Shown: positions 18,088-23,608 of the stretch, one piece after another | How the letters are laid out: every line of letters starts with the position of its first letter | How positions within the stretch are numbered: position 1 is the stretch's first letter | Origin: a virus | Reading direction: 5' to 3' (one strand) | Virus record (IMG/VR): IMGVR_UViG_3300009085_000755 | Coordinates: 1 to 46,736 of that record | Length of the DNA: 46,736 nt | Notes under the pieces: model-generated | Told to the model about the DNA's origin: nothing | The model's database searches: none | The model's input: the letters and a program-made list of their open reading frames with translations, nothing else | Position numbers and translations under genes: made by a program

Positions 18088-18636
18088 ATGCGGGAATTCA
18101 AAAAAGACGACTGGGTGACGAAAAACGTCCGTTATTGGAAATCGTGGATCGGCAACCTCGCGGGCGAGCCGGGGATCTGCGGGCTGGAACTCGGGGCCTA
18201 CGAGGGGCGATCGGCGTGTTGGTGGGCGGAGAACATTTTGACCGGGGAAGGGGCACGGCTCATTACCGTTGACGTGTGGTGGAACCTGGACGAGGTGTAC
18301 CAGCGGTGTCTCGCGAACGTCGCCGGGCTCCCGGTGGAGGTTCGGCGGACGAGCACGCGGCGAGCCCTGGCGGATCTGCTGGTTGACGGCCGGCAGTTCG
18401 CGTTCGTTTACGTCGACGCCGACCACCACGCGGCGTCTGTGATCGATGACATGTGCGGCGCGTGGCAGGTACTCGCGCCAGGTGGCGTGATGATCTGCGA
18501 CGACTATGGCTGGACGAGCCGAATCCGCTCGACGCCCCCGCACGTCGCGATTGACGCCTGGCTGGACTGCCACCGGGATCGGATCGCAGGCTACGAGACA
18601 GGGGAGCGGCAGGTAGCGATTTGGCGACCGGCTTAG
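18088..18636 (+). CDS. class I SAM-dependent methyltransferase
   Basis: 182 aa, Methyltransf_24 type. Seen: motif I GLELGAYEGRSACWW, an acidic end of strand 2 (ITVDVW), motif II-like FVYVDADHHAASVIDD, and post-motif LAPGGVMICDDYGW. Such enzymes methylate sugars or small molecules. With the glycosyltransferase-like gene upstream they could make a methylated sugar on a tail or surface structure (inference). The last four bases overlap the end of a gene on the other strand. Confidence 0.82.
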   Translation: MREFKKDDWVTKNVRYWKSWIGNLAGEPGICGLELGAYEGRSACWWAENILTGEGARLITVDVWWNLDEVYQRCLANVAGLPVEVRRTSTRRALADLLVDGRQFAFVYVDADHHAASVIDDMCGAWQVLAPGGVMICDDYGWTSRIRSTPPHVAIDAWLDCHRDRIAGYETGERQVAIWRPA

Positions 18637-18752
18637 ACCGCGACGGCCAGCAGCAGCGGGATCAGGATCAGGCAACCCAGCAGGATTAGCAGACAGCCGC
18701 AGCCCATGAGCGAACTACCGCAACCATGAGCCGCTTTTTCCATACTTGCCAT
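18633..18752 (-). CDS. small membrane protein, 39 aa
   Basis: Reads MASMEKAAHGCGSS, then one hydrophobic helix of about 22 residues (GCLLILLGCLILIPLLLAVA). A strong GGGAGGG ribosome site lies before ATG 18752. Convergent with the methyltransferase gene, overlapping it by 4 nt. Last gene of the leftward operon. Four cysteines near the membrane may be acylated or bind metal. Could act at the host membrane, for example in superinfection exclusion; this is a guess. Confidence 0.6.
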   Translation of the reverse strand: MASMEKAAHGCGSSLMGCGCLLILLGCLILIPLLLAVAV

Positions 18753-18829
18753 TCTACCGCCCTCCCGTTGCGTCTCCCGCGTTCCAACACCCGCCCGCGT
18801 AATTACAGCCGGCCAGATGTTGCGTGCGT

Positions 18830-19039
18830 CTAGCGGCGTACCAGCCGCAACGCGTCGTGCATCGCTTCCAGGACCTCACCCAGCGCGCAATGGGACGCCG
18901 CCGACAGGCTGACCATGTGTGAGATCATCCGAACCGTTGCCGCTGTGGCCCGCTCGATTTCGTCCGGCGACATGCCCGCGGCGAGTAGCTCGTACTTCGC
19001 ACGGTATTCTTCGTACAGCAGTCGATAGTCTGGCATCAT
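18830..19039 (-). CDS. hypothetical protein of leftward operon, 69 aa
   Basis: Start ATG 19039, behind GGGAGGGG, overlapping the stop of the ribbon-helix-helix gene (TGA at 19036-19038). Predicted helical throughout: a Tyr/Glu-rich opening (DYRLLYEEYRAKYELL), then MSPDEIERATAATVRM and an amphipathic helix to the end. No family recognised. Coupled to the RHH-like gene, so it may be its partner. Confidence 0.55.
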   Translation of the reverse strand: MMPDYRLLYEEYRAKYELLAAGMSPDEIERATAATVRMISHMVSLSAASHCALGEVLEAMHDALRLVRR

Positions 19040-19287
19040 CCCCTCCCCGCTACGGCGTCCCGGAGCCGATCCGGGGACCGGGACAGGATGGACCGCAGGC
19101 CGGCTACCGCAATATCCGACGCGGTGCAACCGATCTGGTCAGCCGCGTTTCGAGCCTGCAAAATCAGGTCTGCCGGGGCTGAAATCGAAAACGGCTGGCA
19201 GATTTTCCCGTCACCCGCCCCGTATTTTCGCGGTTTCCCGCCTTTGTTTTTCGCGGAGGATACCGCGTTTTCCTTGGGTTTTCGCAT
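19036..19287 (-). CDS. ribbon-helix-helix-like DNA-binding protein
   Basis: 83 aa. A basic, disordered start (KNKGGKPRKYGAGDGK) leads to FSISAPADLILQARNAADQIG and SDIAVAGLRSILSR, which gives the beta-strand and two-helix order of RHH/CopG proteins. ATG 19287 follows GGAGGAC. The promoter in front faces an early (+) operon, and palindromes cover both -10 regions. It is therefore a good candidate for an autoregulating repressor of the switch. Confidence 0.6.
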   Translation of the reverse strand: MRKPKENAVSSAKNKGGKPRKYGAGDGKICQPFSISAPADLILQARNAADQIGCTASDIAVAGLRSILSRSPDRLRDAVAGRG

Positions 19288-19309
19288 GGTTTCCAGTCCT
19301 CCAAAAGAA

Positions 19310-19338
19310 ATCTTACAATAATCTTCGGTATTTTGCAA
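19310..19338 (-). promoter_or_regulatory. leftward sigma70 promoter for the RHH operon
   Basis: On the minus strand: TTGCAA (-35, 19333-19338), 17 nt, TAAGAT (-10, 19310-19315). The predicted start is close to 19303, leaving a leader of about 16 nt with GGAGG. The -10 sequence is the same as that of the rightward promoter. Confidence 0.6.
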
Positions 19339-19375
19339 GATACTTGTTGACACCGACCGAAGTATCTTATAAGAT
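19337..19375 (+). promoter_or_regulatory. rightward promoter with nested palindromic operators
   Basis: TTGACA (19347-19352), 17 nt, TAAGAT (19370-19375). A 9-bp inverted repeat (AAGATACTT 19337-19345, AAGTATCTT 19360-19368) surrounds the -35 element, and a perfect 12-bp palindrome ATCTTATAAGAT (19364-19375) covers the -10. Binding here would block the early (+) operon that starts at 19420. Confidence 0.7.
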
Positions 19376-19419
19376 TTGGGAAGTGGATGACAAACGCAAC
19401 GCAACGAAAGGGGACGACA

Positions 19420-19665
19420 ATGAACGCCGAACAACGCAAGCACCTGGAAGCCGTCAGAATCAGCCCGGTCGCCTCGATCGAAGTCCGGGGATCGGAAGTG
19501 GACGGGATCATCTGTGTCGCCAGCCGGTACGCCAAGTTCGTCACAGCCAGCTTTTTCAACTCGGATCGGCCGAGTTTTTTTGGCGGCCAGTACGCGACGG
19601 TCGAGGAAGCCAAGGTCGCCGCGCTGAAGGGCCGACAAGCCAAGGGCGAATGGGTCGATTGCTAA
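19420..19665 (+). CDS. hypothetical early protein, 81 aa
   Basis: First gene behind the rightward promoter. ATG 19420 is preferred to ATG 19387 because it lies 8 nt behind AAAGGGG. Small alpha/beta protein: SIEVRGSEVDGIICVASRYA, then an aromatic stretch (FFNSDRPSFFGGQYA) and the helix EEAKVAALKGRQAK. No known family. Likely an early host-takeover or switch protein. Confidence 0.6.
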   Translation: MNAEQRKHLEAVRISPVASIEVRGSEVDGIICVASRYAKFVTASFFNSDRPSFFGGQYATVEEAKVAALKGRQAKGEWVDC

Positions 19666-19727
19666 CCTCCACCACGAACCGGCCGGGACCGCACCCGCCC
19701 CACGAACCGAAAGCAAGGGGAAACAAA

Positions 19728-19916
19728 ATGACGACGAAGGAAGCAATTCGAGAACTGAGCTACCGCGACGGAGTAGAGTATCACCACGACTTCGGCGGCG
19801 TGAACGGGCAGCGGTTATGGTGGCTGAATCCGCAGGGGTTGACCTGCGAAATGCACGTCCAGGACTTGCCGCTGTATCTGTACGAGCGGCTCGGGATCGA
19901 AGTAACCGAAGACTAA
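19728..19916 (+). CDS. hypothetical early protein, 62 aa
   Basis: ATG 19728 follows AAGGGGAAAC. Compact aromatic protein (YRDGVEYHHDFGGVNG, QRLWWLNPQG) with an acidic end. Not recognised. The leader before it and the next leader share the words CACGAACCGGCC, so the intergenic regions seem to have been duplicated along with small genes. Confidence 0.6.
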   Translation: MTTKEAIRELSYRDGVEYHHDFGGVNGQRLWWLNPQGLTCEMHVQDLPLYLYERLGIEVTED

Positions 19917-19959
19917 CCACCACGAACCGGCCAACCGGCCACGAAAGGGAACCTAGACG

Positions 19960-20055
19960 ATGTGGTACGCAATTTTCAACGACGGCAGCGAGCATTGCAC
20001 TGGAGTAACCGACATCGACGCGGCCGACGAAGCCGCCGAAGATACGGACGGATGA
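19960..20055 (+). CDS. hypothetical small protein, 31 aa (possibly frameshifted)
   Basis: ATG 19960 behind CGAAAGGGAACC. Reads MWYAIFNDGSEHCTGVTDID and ends in an acidic stretch. Directly after the stop, the +1 frame carries on in a protein-like way (see 20056-20149), so this may be the first half of a 60-odd-residue gene. Confidence 0.5.
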   Translation: MWYAIFNDGSEHCTGVTDIDAADEAAEDTDG

Positions 20056-20149
20056 TGCCGGGACAGTGGCGTACCTCAAGGAGGTACTGGCCGCCCTCGT
20101 CGGCGACCTGGAAGCCCGGGCGATGATTGCAGACGCTTGCGACGATTGA
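20056..20149 (+). other. coding-like continuation in the +1 frame
   Basis: Reading from GAT GAT at 20051 gives DDAGTVAYLKEVLAALVGDL and then EARAMIADACDD before TGA at 20147-20149: an amphipathic helix with sensible composition. The only start in this frame is GTG 20066, with no clear ribosome site. Either the gene at 19960 is broken by one base, or +1 frameshifting joins the parts, or it is a separate 27-residue gene. Confidence 0.35.
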
Positions 20150-20163
20150 AGGGAAACTGACCG

Positions 20164-20409
20164 ATGACCGAGAGAATCGAGCGATGTGAAACGTGCCGCT
20201 GGCTAGAGTGCGATACCAGCGTCACGTGCCTCGATCACTGCCACCGACATGCGCCTCCGGCCTACGTGTGCGCGCCCGGCGAACCGGTTCGGGAGGCGGC
20301 TTGGCCCGTCGTCGCGCTGTCCGACTGGTGCGGCGAGTACCAACCTACCCCGCCCGCGGCGGCAACCAGCCACGCGGCCGGTAGTGTTTGCGGTCCAGGT
20401 AATACCTGA
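20164..20409 (+). CDS. small Cys/His-rich protein
   Basis: 81 aa. Two CxxC-like groups (CETCRW near residue 8; CLDHCHRHAP near residue 22) and a closing SDWCGEY give a zinc-binding look that recurs in small phage proteins. ATG 20164 follows GGGAAACTGACC. The 3' end overlaps the integrase gene on the other strand by 65 nt, so the last 20 residues may not be constrained. Function unknown. Confidence 0.6.
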   Translation: MTERIERCETCRWLECDTSVTCLDHCHRHAPPAYVCAPGEPVREAAWPVVALSDWCGEYQPTPPAAATSHAAGSVCGPGNT

Positions 20410-21157
20410 CCATTTCCGGGGACCGGTGGCCGAGGTACTCCCGCGCGGCGTCTACTCCATGCTCGACAGCAACCCACGTCGCCCCCGTGCGGCGGAGCTG
20501 CTGCAGGCCCCCATGATCATTCACCCCGGCAATCTGCCGGACACGAGCCCATACCTGCCGGTACTTCCTTGGCCCCCACGGGCAGGCGAGCGGGTGGGCG
20601 CCGGGCCGGGTGAGGATTCTCTTGACCGTTTCCGGCCGCAAGCGGGGCTCGTGCGCGTACCCTGTTTTCCGCTGCCGTAGCCGGATGACTTCCCCGATTT
20701 GCTCCCGAGCGAGCCCCTGCAGGTCACCTTTTCGGATTCCCGCCTCGTATCCGGCAGCAATCAGCGTCCCGAGGTATTCGCCTTCCGGCCCGCCAATCTG
20801 ATCGCAGGCCGCCAGCAGCCGCCCCACCTCGTCCGGCGTCCAGGCTACGGGCTGCGGATCTGGCGCCCGTTCGCGCCGGACTTCGCCGGGCGGTTTGCAG
20901 TAGCCACGCCTGGCCGCGAACCGCCAGAGGCAGAGAATCCGTGTCCGATGGCCCGCCAGCGTGGCGGCTTTCTGTTGCGGTTCCAGCGATTCCAACCACT
21001 GGCTGACAACCAGGTCGGTCAAGTCGCTGGCGACGGCGCCGCGGCCAAGGTGGGCCGTGAACAGGGCGACGGTGCGGCGCATCAGGTACGCCGCGCCGGA
21101 TGACAGGGGCCGGACGGTTTGGTATTCGGCTCGGATTCGCTCAAGGGTGCAACTCAT
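20345..21157 (-). CDS. int: tyrosine recombinase (integrase)
   Basis: 270 aa. N-terminal SAM-like core-binding domain (residues about 1-95), then the catalytic domain: Arg142 in YEAGIRKGDLQGL, Lys164 in RQRKTG, Arg222 in LQQLRRTGATW, His244 in YLGHRSPEMV and Tyr253 in RYYLD. The usual His of box II (HxxR) is Gln219, an accepted variation but worth noting. Integrates phage DNA at attP. An attP core matching the 3' part of a tRNA-Gly gene lies 66 nt upstream of its start. ATG 21157 is chosen over TTG 21163. No separate excisionase was recognised. Confidence 0.92.
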   Translation of the reverse strand: MSCTLERIRAEYQTVRPLSSGAAYLMRRTVALFTAHLGRGAVASDLTDLVVSQWLESLEPQQKAATLAGHRTRILCLWRFAARRGYCKPPGEVRRERAPDPQPVAWTPDEVGRLLAACDQIGGPEGEYLGTLIAAGYEAGIRKGDLQGLAREQIGEVIRLRQRKTGYAHEPRLRPETVKRILTRPGAHPLACPWGPRKYRQVWARVRQIAGVNDHGGLQQLRRTGATWVAVEHGVDAAREYLGHRSPEMVRYYLDRKHYRPRGWLPPRAG

Positions 21158-21159
21158 GG

Positions 21160-21185
21160 GCAACCAAACGTAGCACGCTGGTTGC
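21160..21185. promoter_or_regulatory. inverted repeat between integrase start and attP
   Basis: Perfect 7-bp inverted repeat GCAACCA (21160-21166) and TGGTTGC (21179-21185) with 12 nt between. It sits on the first bases upstream of the integrase gene, fitting an arm-type integrase site or an operator for int. Confidence 0.45.
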
Positions 21186-21222
21186 TTCCATGCTGCGGAA
21201 AAAGCAGTCCGTTTTAGGGAAT

Positions 21223-21269
21223 CTAGCTTCCCAAGCTGGATGTCGAGGGTTCGAGTCCCTTCGCCCGCT
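21223..21269 (+). other. attP core: 3' part of tRNA-Gly(CCC)
   Basis: Contains an intact anticodon arm (CTAGC 21223-21227, loop TTCCCAA with anticodon CCC at 21230-21232, GCTGG 21235-21239), a T arm (GAGGG, loop TTCGAGT, CCCTT, 21245-21261) and the acceptor 3' strand CGCCCGC (21262-21268) with discriminator T. The 5' half of a tRNA (D arm and acceptor GCGGGCG) is missing upstream. This is the normal form of an attP that restores the host tRNA after integration. Confidence 0.85.
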
Positions 21270-21298
21270 CCTTCAACTAATTTTGCGAGGTCGAAGAA

Positions 21299-21550
21299 AT
21301 GACAACCGCCGACGTTTACTTTCAGATCATGGCCGAATTAAGCGGCAAAACCGTGGAATTTCTGCGGGCGACATGCCCGGTCGAGATTTCAGAACAGCCG
21401 CTTTCAGATGAGAAAGCGGCTGATTTATTGCTGAAACTTCGCGCCGAAGGCCCCGGAATTGTCAATTGGGGCCTGGCTGGGCTGAAACGCGCGCAGGATC
21501 GTGCGGGCCGCCAACCAGCAGCGATCCGGCCCACTCCTGGAGAATCGTGA
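21299..21550 (+). CDS. hypothetical protein, 83 aa
   Basis: ATG 21299 behind GAGGTCGAAG. Mostly helical (DVYFQIMAELSGKTVEFLRA, DEKAADLLLKLRAEGPG). No family recognised. Lies between attP and the repressor. The last 30 codons overlap a short gene on the other strand, so one of the two may be shortened or unreal. Confidence 0.5.
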   Translation: MTTADVYFQIMAELSGKTVEFLRATCPVEISEQPLSDEKAADLLLKLRAEGPGIVNWGLAGLKRAQDRAGRQPAAIRPTPGES

Positions 21551-21608
21551 TTTCGAAATCGGACAAGCCGGCAGAACGAAGGAACGCGAGGAAGTTGGTC
21601 GGTTCCAT
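21462..21608 (-). CDS. hypothetical leftward small protein, 48 aa
   Basis: ATG 21608 has a good GAAAGGG site 9 nt upstream. Reads MEPTNFLAFLRSAGLSDFEI then ITILQEWAGSLLVGG: a compact helical protein. Overlaps the 3' end of 21299-21550 in antisense by 89 nt. It would lie in the same leftward transcript as 21854-22018 and the integrase. Confidence 0.4.
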   Translation of the reverse strand: MEPTNFLAFLRSAGLSDFEITILQEWAGSLLVGGPHDPARVSAQPGPN

Positions 21609-21649
21609 TTGAAAAACCCTTTCGTCGGAAGGTGAAAAACGGGTGAAAA

Positions 21650-21913
21650 ATGCCACAAATCCCAGACAATCATCGCAACATCAAGCCAATCGGCAGGGGG
21701 TGTTTTGAAACGACCTGCAAAGCCTGTGGTGACGTTTCTATCGTGGGCCCCGGTGACGATTTGTTCGGTGAAGTTGACAAGCAATCGATCTTCTGGCCGC
21801 TGTGCTCCAAGTGCTACGACGGCCCGCGCGGCACGCGTCAGCAGGTCGATGACCTACTTGGCCGGCGCGAAAGCAAGGACACGGGCGACCATGACGGACC
21901 CGCCGTCGGGTAG
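21650..21913 (+). CDS. small zinc-ribbon-like protein, 87 aa
   Basis: Two CxxC pairs (CFETTCKACG near residue 18, CSKCYDG near residue 52) with about 30 residues between them, a typical zinc ribbon. ATG 21650 follows a GGGTG. The last 20 codons overlap a leftward gene. Function unknown. Confidence 0.5.
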   Translation: MPQIPDNHRNIKPIGRGCFETTCKACGDVSIVGPGDDLFGEVDKQSIFWPLCSKCYDGPRGTRQQVDDLLGRRESKDTGDHDGPAVG

Positions 21914-22018
21914 ATCGCGGACTTCCTGGATCCGGGCGTGGTAGCGGCCGGGGGCGGTGACAGCGGCGCCGGATTTGTCGATCAACTGGACGGCGGCGGT
22001 GGATTTGGATTCGGACAT
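21854..22018 (-). CDS. hypothetical leftward protein, 54 aa
   Basis: Reads MSESKSTAAVQLIDKSGAAV and continues with RYHARIQEVRDLPDGGSVMV and ARVLAFAPAK. Start ATG 22018 has AAAGGTG upstream. It is the first gene left of the palindromic promoter at 22079-22110, whose leftward half would transcribe it. Unrecognised; could be a Cro-like partner, an excision factor or an anti-repressor. Confidence 0.5.
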   Translation of the reverse strand: MSESKSTAAVQLIDKSGAAVTAPGRYHARIQEVRDLPDGGSVMVARVLAFAPAK

Positions 22019-22078
22019 TTGCACACCTTTCGTGAAACGTGAAACTGGAAATCGGAACGGACGGGGAACAACGGCGGG

Positions 22079-22110
22079 TATTGTACACTTGCCCTACCTG
22101 TAGTACAATA
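22079..22110. promoter_or_regulatory. palindromic two-way promoter/operator, copy 1
   Basis: TATTGTAC (22079-22086) and GTACAATA (22103-22110) form a perfect 8-bp inverted repeat 16 nt apart. On both strands it spells -35 TTGTAC, a 17-nt gap, and -10 TACAAT. Rightward -10 ends at 22109, so transcription would begin at or next to the ATG (22116) of the HTH gene, giving an almost leaderless message like lambda PRM. Leftward it would feed 21854-22018. Confidence 0.7.
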
Positions 22111-22115
22111 GGAGC

Positions 22116-22361
22116 ATGAAACCAATGAAACGCGAACAGGCTTTCGTTGCCACACTGCGGCGCGAGATCCAAACCGGCACCATCACGAAGTTCGGCCTTG
22201 CCAAGACGGCCGGAATTTCACGCTCGCACTTGGACAAGATCCTTGCTGGGGATTGCCGGCTGTCATTGGAACTTGCGGACACCCTGGCAGACGCCATCGG
22301 CCAACCACTGGAAGAAATGATTGCCGACAAATCGAATCAGCGCGAAGCAGTCGCCGTCTAA
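22116..22361 (+). CDS. small HTH repressor (Cro/C1 type)
   Basis: 81 aa with one helix-turn-helix: TKFGLAKTAGISRSHLDKIL (residues about 25-44) is the recognition unit, followed by the usual ELADTLADAIGQPLEEMI dimer helix. No C-terminal cleavage domain, so it is not a RecA-cleavable CI; more like Cro or a Xre-type C1. GGAG lies just upstream of ATG 22116, but would be outside a transcript made from 22079-22110; ATG 22125 is a possible alternative. Two matching operators frame the gene, so it very likely represses itself and its neighbour. Confidence 0.82.
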   Translation: MKPMKREQAFVATLRREIQTGTITKFGLAKTAGISRSHLDKILAGDCRLSLELADTLADAIGQPLEEMIADKSNQREAVAV

Positions 22362-22378
22362 AAAACTTTCATCCCATC

Positions 22379-22406
22379 TTGTACTCCTGCCCTACCTATA
22401 GTACAA
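22379..22406. promoter_or_regulatory. palindromic promoter/operator, copy 2
   Basis: 25 of 28 positions match copy 1 (differences only at positions 7, 9 and 20). TTGTAC (22379-22384), 17 nt, TACAAT (22402-22407) is again a rightward promoter. Leftward the -10 is weaker (TACAAG). A terminator begins at 22410, so transcripts made from here would stop within about 35 nt. Confidence 0.65.
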
Positions 22407-22409
22407 TAC

Positions 22410-22447
22410 GCCCGTCGCAAGGAAATCTTGCGGCGGGCATTTTTTTT
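22410..22447 (+). terminator. strong intrinsic terminator behind repressor gene
   Basis: Twelve-base-pair stem (22410-22421 against 22427-22438, one T-G pair) with a 5-nt loop, then T8 from 22440. Ends the repressor message and insulates the DNA-metabolism operon. Confidence 0.88.
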
Positions 22448-22707
22448 GGCCTTCGACCTGCGAGTGCTTTGCACGTTGACCAGCTAGGCCATTTCTTCCC
22501 GTCGCCGATTCTTCCGAGCGACAACGCCCGACGCGGGTTCTACCCGTGGCTGCGGGCTGCCTGGGGTTGAACGTCGAGGCCCCCAACCGCCGAAAGGCCG
22601 TTGCATTTACCGGCAAACCAGCCGGGCATGATTCACCAGGAGCCGCAGGACTGCGGCACGTAAATGGATTGGCTCCAACGTTTCCACCAGTTTCGAGGTG
22701 CGCGCCC
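22448..22707 (+). other. leader region without recognised gene; hairpins and two tiny ORFs
   Basis: About 260 nt before the next gene. Seen: a perfect hairpin GCCGCAG-GA-CTGCGGC (22642-22657), an enclosing repeat GGAGCC (22639-22644) / GGCTCC (22671-22676), and two very short reading frames placed end to start: 22628-22663 (11 codons plus stop) and 22664-22711 (15 codons plus stop). The second ends over the ATG at 22708. The layout suggests a leader with coupled translation; no known RNA class was recognised. Confidence 0.35.
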
Positions 22708-23043
22708 ATGAAAGCAGCAACCGCATTGAACGGGGTTCACAGGCTCAAGCTGGCGTTCGTCAGATTGCCAGCCGTCGAAGCCGGGCCCGGGCAAGATCCG
22801 TCTGGCCAGCAGGAATTTGCAATCGCCAGCGGTCTGCCGATTCCCGAAACGCGGCAAGGTGCCCCGTGCAAGTATCCCTGGGACAAGCTCGCCGTCGGGG
22901 ATTCGTTTTTCATCCCTGGCAAGACCTCGCAGACGATCAGCCCGGCCCGCCAGTCGGCAGAGCACACGCGAGGCACGAAGTACGCAAGCCGAACCGTCGA
23001 AGAAAACGGCGTGCGCGGCGTGCGGGTGTGGCGGATCAAGTAA
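22708..23043 (+). CDS. hypothetical protein with YPW...VGDSFF motif
   Basis: 111 aa. The C-terminal half (CKYPWDKLAVGDSFFIPGKT, then KYASRTVEENG and a VRVWRIK end) resembles a small domain seen in many phages next to recombination genes, whose function is not known. ATG 22708 lies behind GAGGTGCGCGCCC. The same leader word stands before the next gene (23062-23073). The frame is open upstream to 22546, but that part looks non-coding. Confidence 0.6.
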   Translation: MKAATALNGVHRLKLAFVRLPAVEAGPGQDPSGQQEFAIASGLPIPETRQGAPCKYPWDKLAVGDSFFIPGKTSQTISPARQSAEHTRGTKYASRTVEENGVRGVRVWRIK

Positions 23044-23073
23044 CGATCACTATTTTTGTTTTGAGGTGCGCGC

Positions 23074-23196
23074 ATGGACCCTCGCCTACACGACGAACTT
23101 GGTCGGCATCTGACCGCACTGAAACGCGAGTTGTGGCGGCTGATAATCGTGGTGTACGGATTGGCATCAGCAGCCGCTTGGTGGTTGCTGTGGTGA
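23074..23196 (+). CDS. 40-residue membrane protein
   Basis: MDPRLHDELGRHLTALKREL, then WRLIIVVYGLASAAAWWLLW: a charged helix followed by one membrane span with a Trp-rich end. ATG 23074 behind GAGGTGCGCGC. A short membrane protein in the early region could be an exclusion factor or help membrane-bound replication. No family known. Confidence 0.55.
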   Translation: MDPRLHDELGRHLTALKRELWRLIIVVYGLASAAAWWLLW

Positions 23197-23289
23197 TACT
23201 TCTTCTGCCGCCAGCTTGTAGCCAGCGGCAGAACCCAGTTCGGCCCGACCCGCGACGGATTCAGGCGGCCGGGCCGGCTGGTGTTTTTC

Positions 23290-23394
23290 GGGACCGTGGC
23301 GCAACTGGCAGACGCGCGCCAAACGCACTGAGCCGCTGCAGCGGAGGAACTCGGACGATTGGCGATGTTGCAGGTTCGATGCCTGCCGGTCCCA
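23290..23394 (+). tRNA. tRNA-like element with enlarged anticodon arm (tRNA-Leu-like ends)
   Basis: 105 nt. Acceptor GGGACCG (23290-23296) pairs perfectly with CGGTCCC (23387-23393), discriminator A. D arm GCG/CGC (23299-23301, 23313-23315) around a Leu-like loop with TGG. T arm GCAGG/CCTGC (23370-23386) around TTCGATG. An anticodon stem CGCCA (23317-23321) pairs with TGGCG (23360-23364), but 38 nt lie between instead of 7. These hold a second stem CTGAG/CTCGG and a hairpin CCGC-TGCA-GCGG. No U33 or plain anticodon loop is seen. It may be an interrupted tRNA, a tRNA-mimic RNA, or a decayed gene. CCA is not encoded. Confidence 0.5.
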
Positions 23395-23410
23395 CTGGAC
23401 GGAGCAAACA

Positions 23411-23584
23411 ATGCGACACAACCACCTGCGAACGGTACCCCAACGCAAAAAGACCCACCGTGGCAAGCCGTCTGCGGTGGCAGGGCGCAAACGACACCAG
23501 CACCAGTGGGCCGGGGTTGTGCGGCCGGTGCCACGGGTGCGGACGGTGTGCTTGGCCTGGACTGTGACGACGGCTGAAGGCTGA
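23411..23584 (+). CDS. small basic protein, 57 aa
   Basis: ATG 23411 with GGAG nearby. Very rich in Arg, His and Lys (QRKKTHRGKPSAVAGRKRHQ), then a hydrophobic end. Nucleic-acid binding is possible. It is short and of low complexity, so it may be chance; kept because it follows the tRNA-like element with a ribosome site and fills the gap to the exonuclease gene. Confidence 0.35.
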   Translation: MRHNHLRTVPQRKKTHRGKPSAVAGRKRHQHQWAGVVRPVPRVRTVCLAWTVTTAEG

Positions 23585-23608
23585 TTAACCCACGAAAGGA
23601 ACTGACAG

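Noticed and set aside
19288-20079. Extended 347-codon minus-strand frame reaching into the RHH gene
   Set aside because: Only the last 83 codons look coding and have a promoter and ribosome site; the rest overlaps three rightward genes.
21190-21270. Complete tRNA-Gly gene
   Set aside because: No acceptor 5' strand or D arm upstream; only the 3' part is present, as in attP.
22448-22510. Minus-strand tRNA-like look (GTGC-AAA-GCAC stem and GGCC ends)
   Set aside because: Loop has only three bases and no T arm can be formed.
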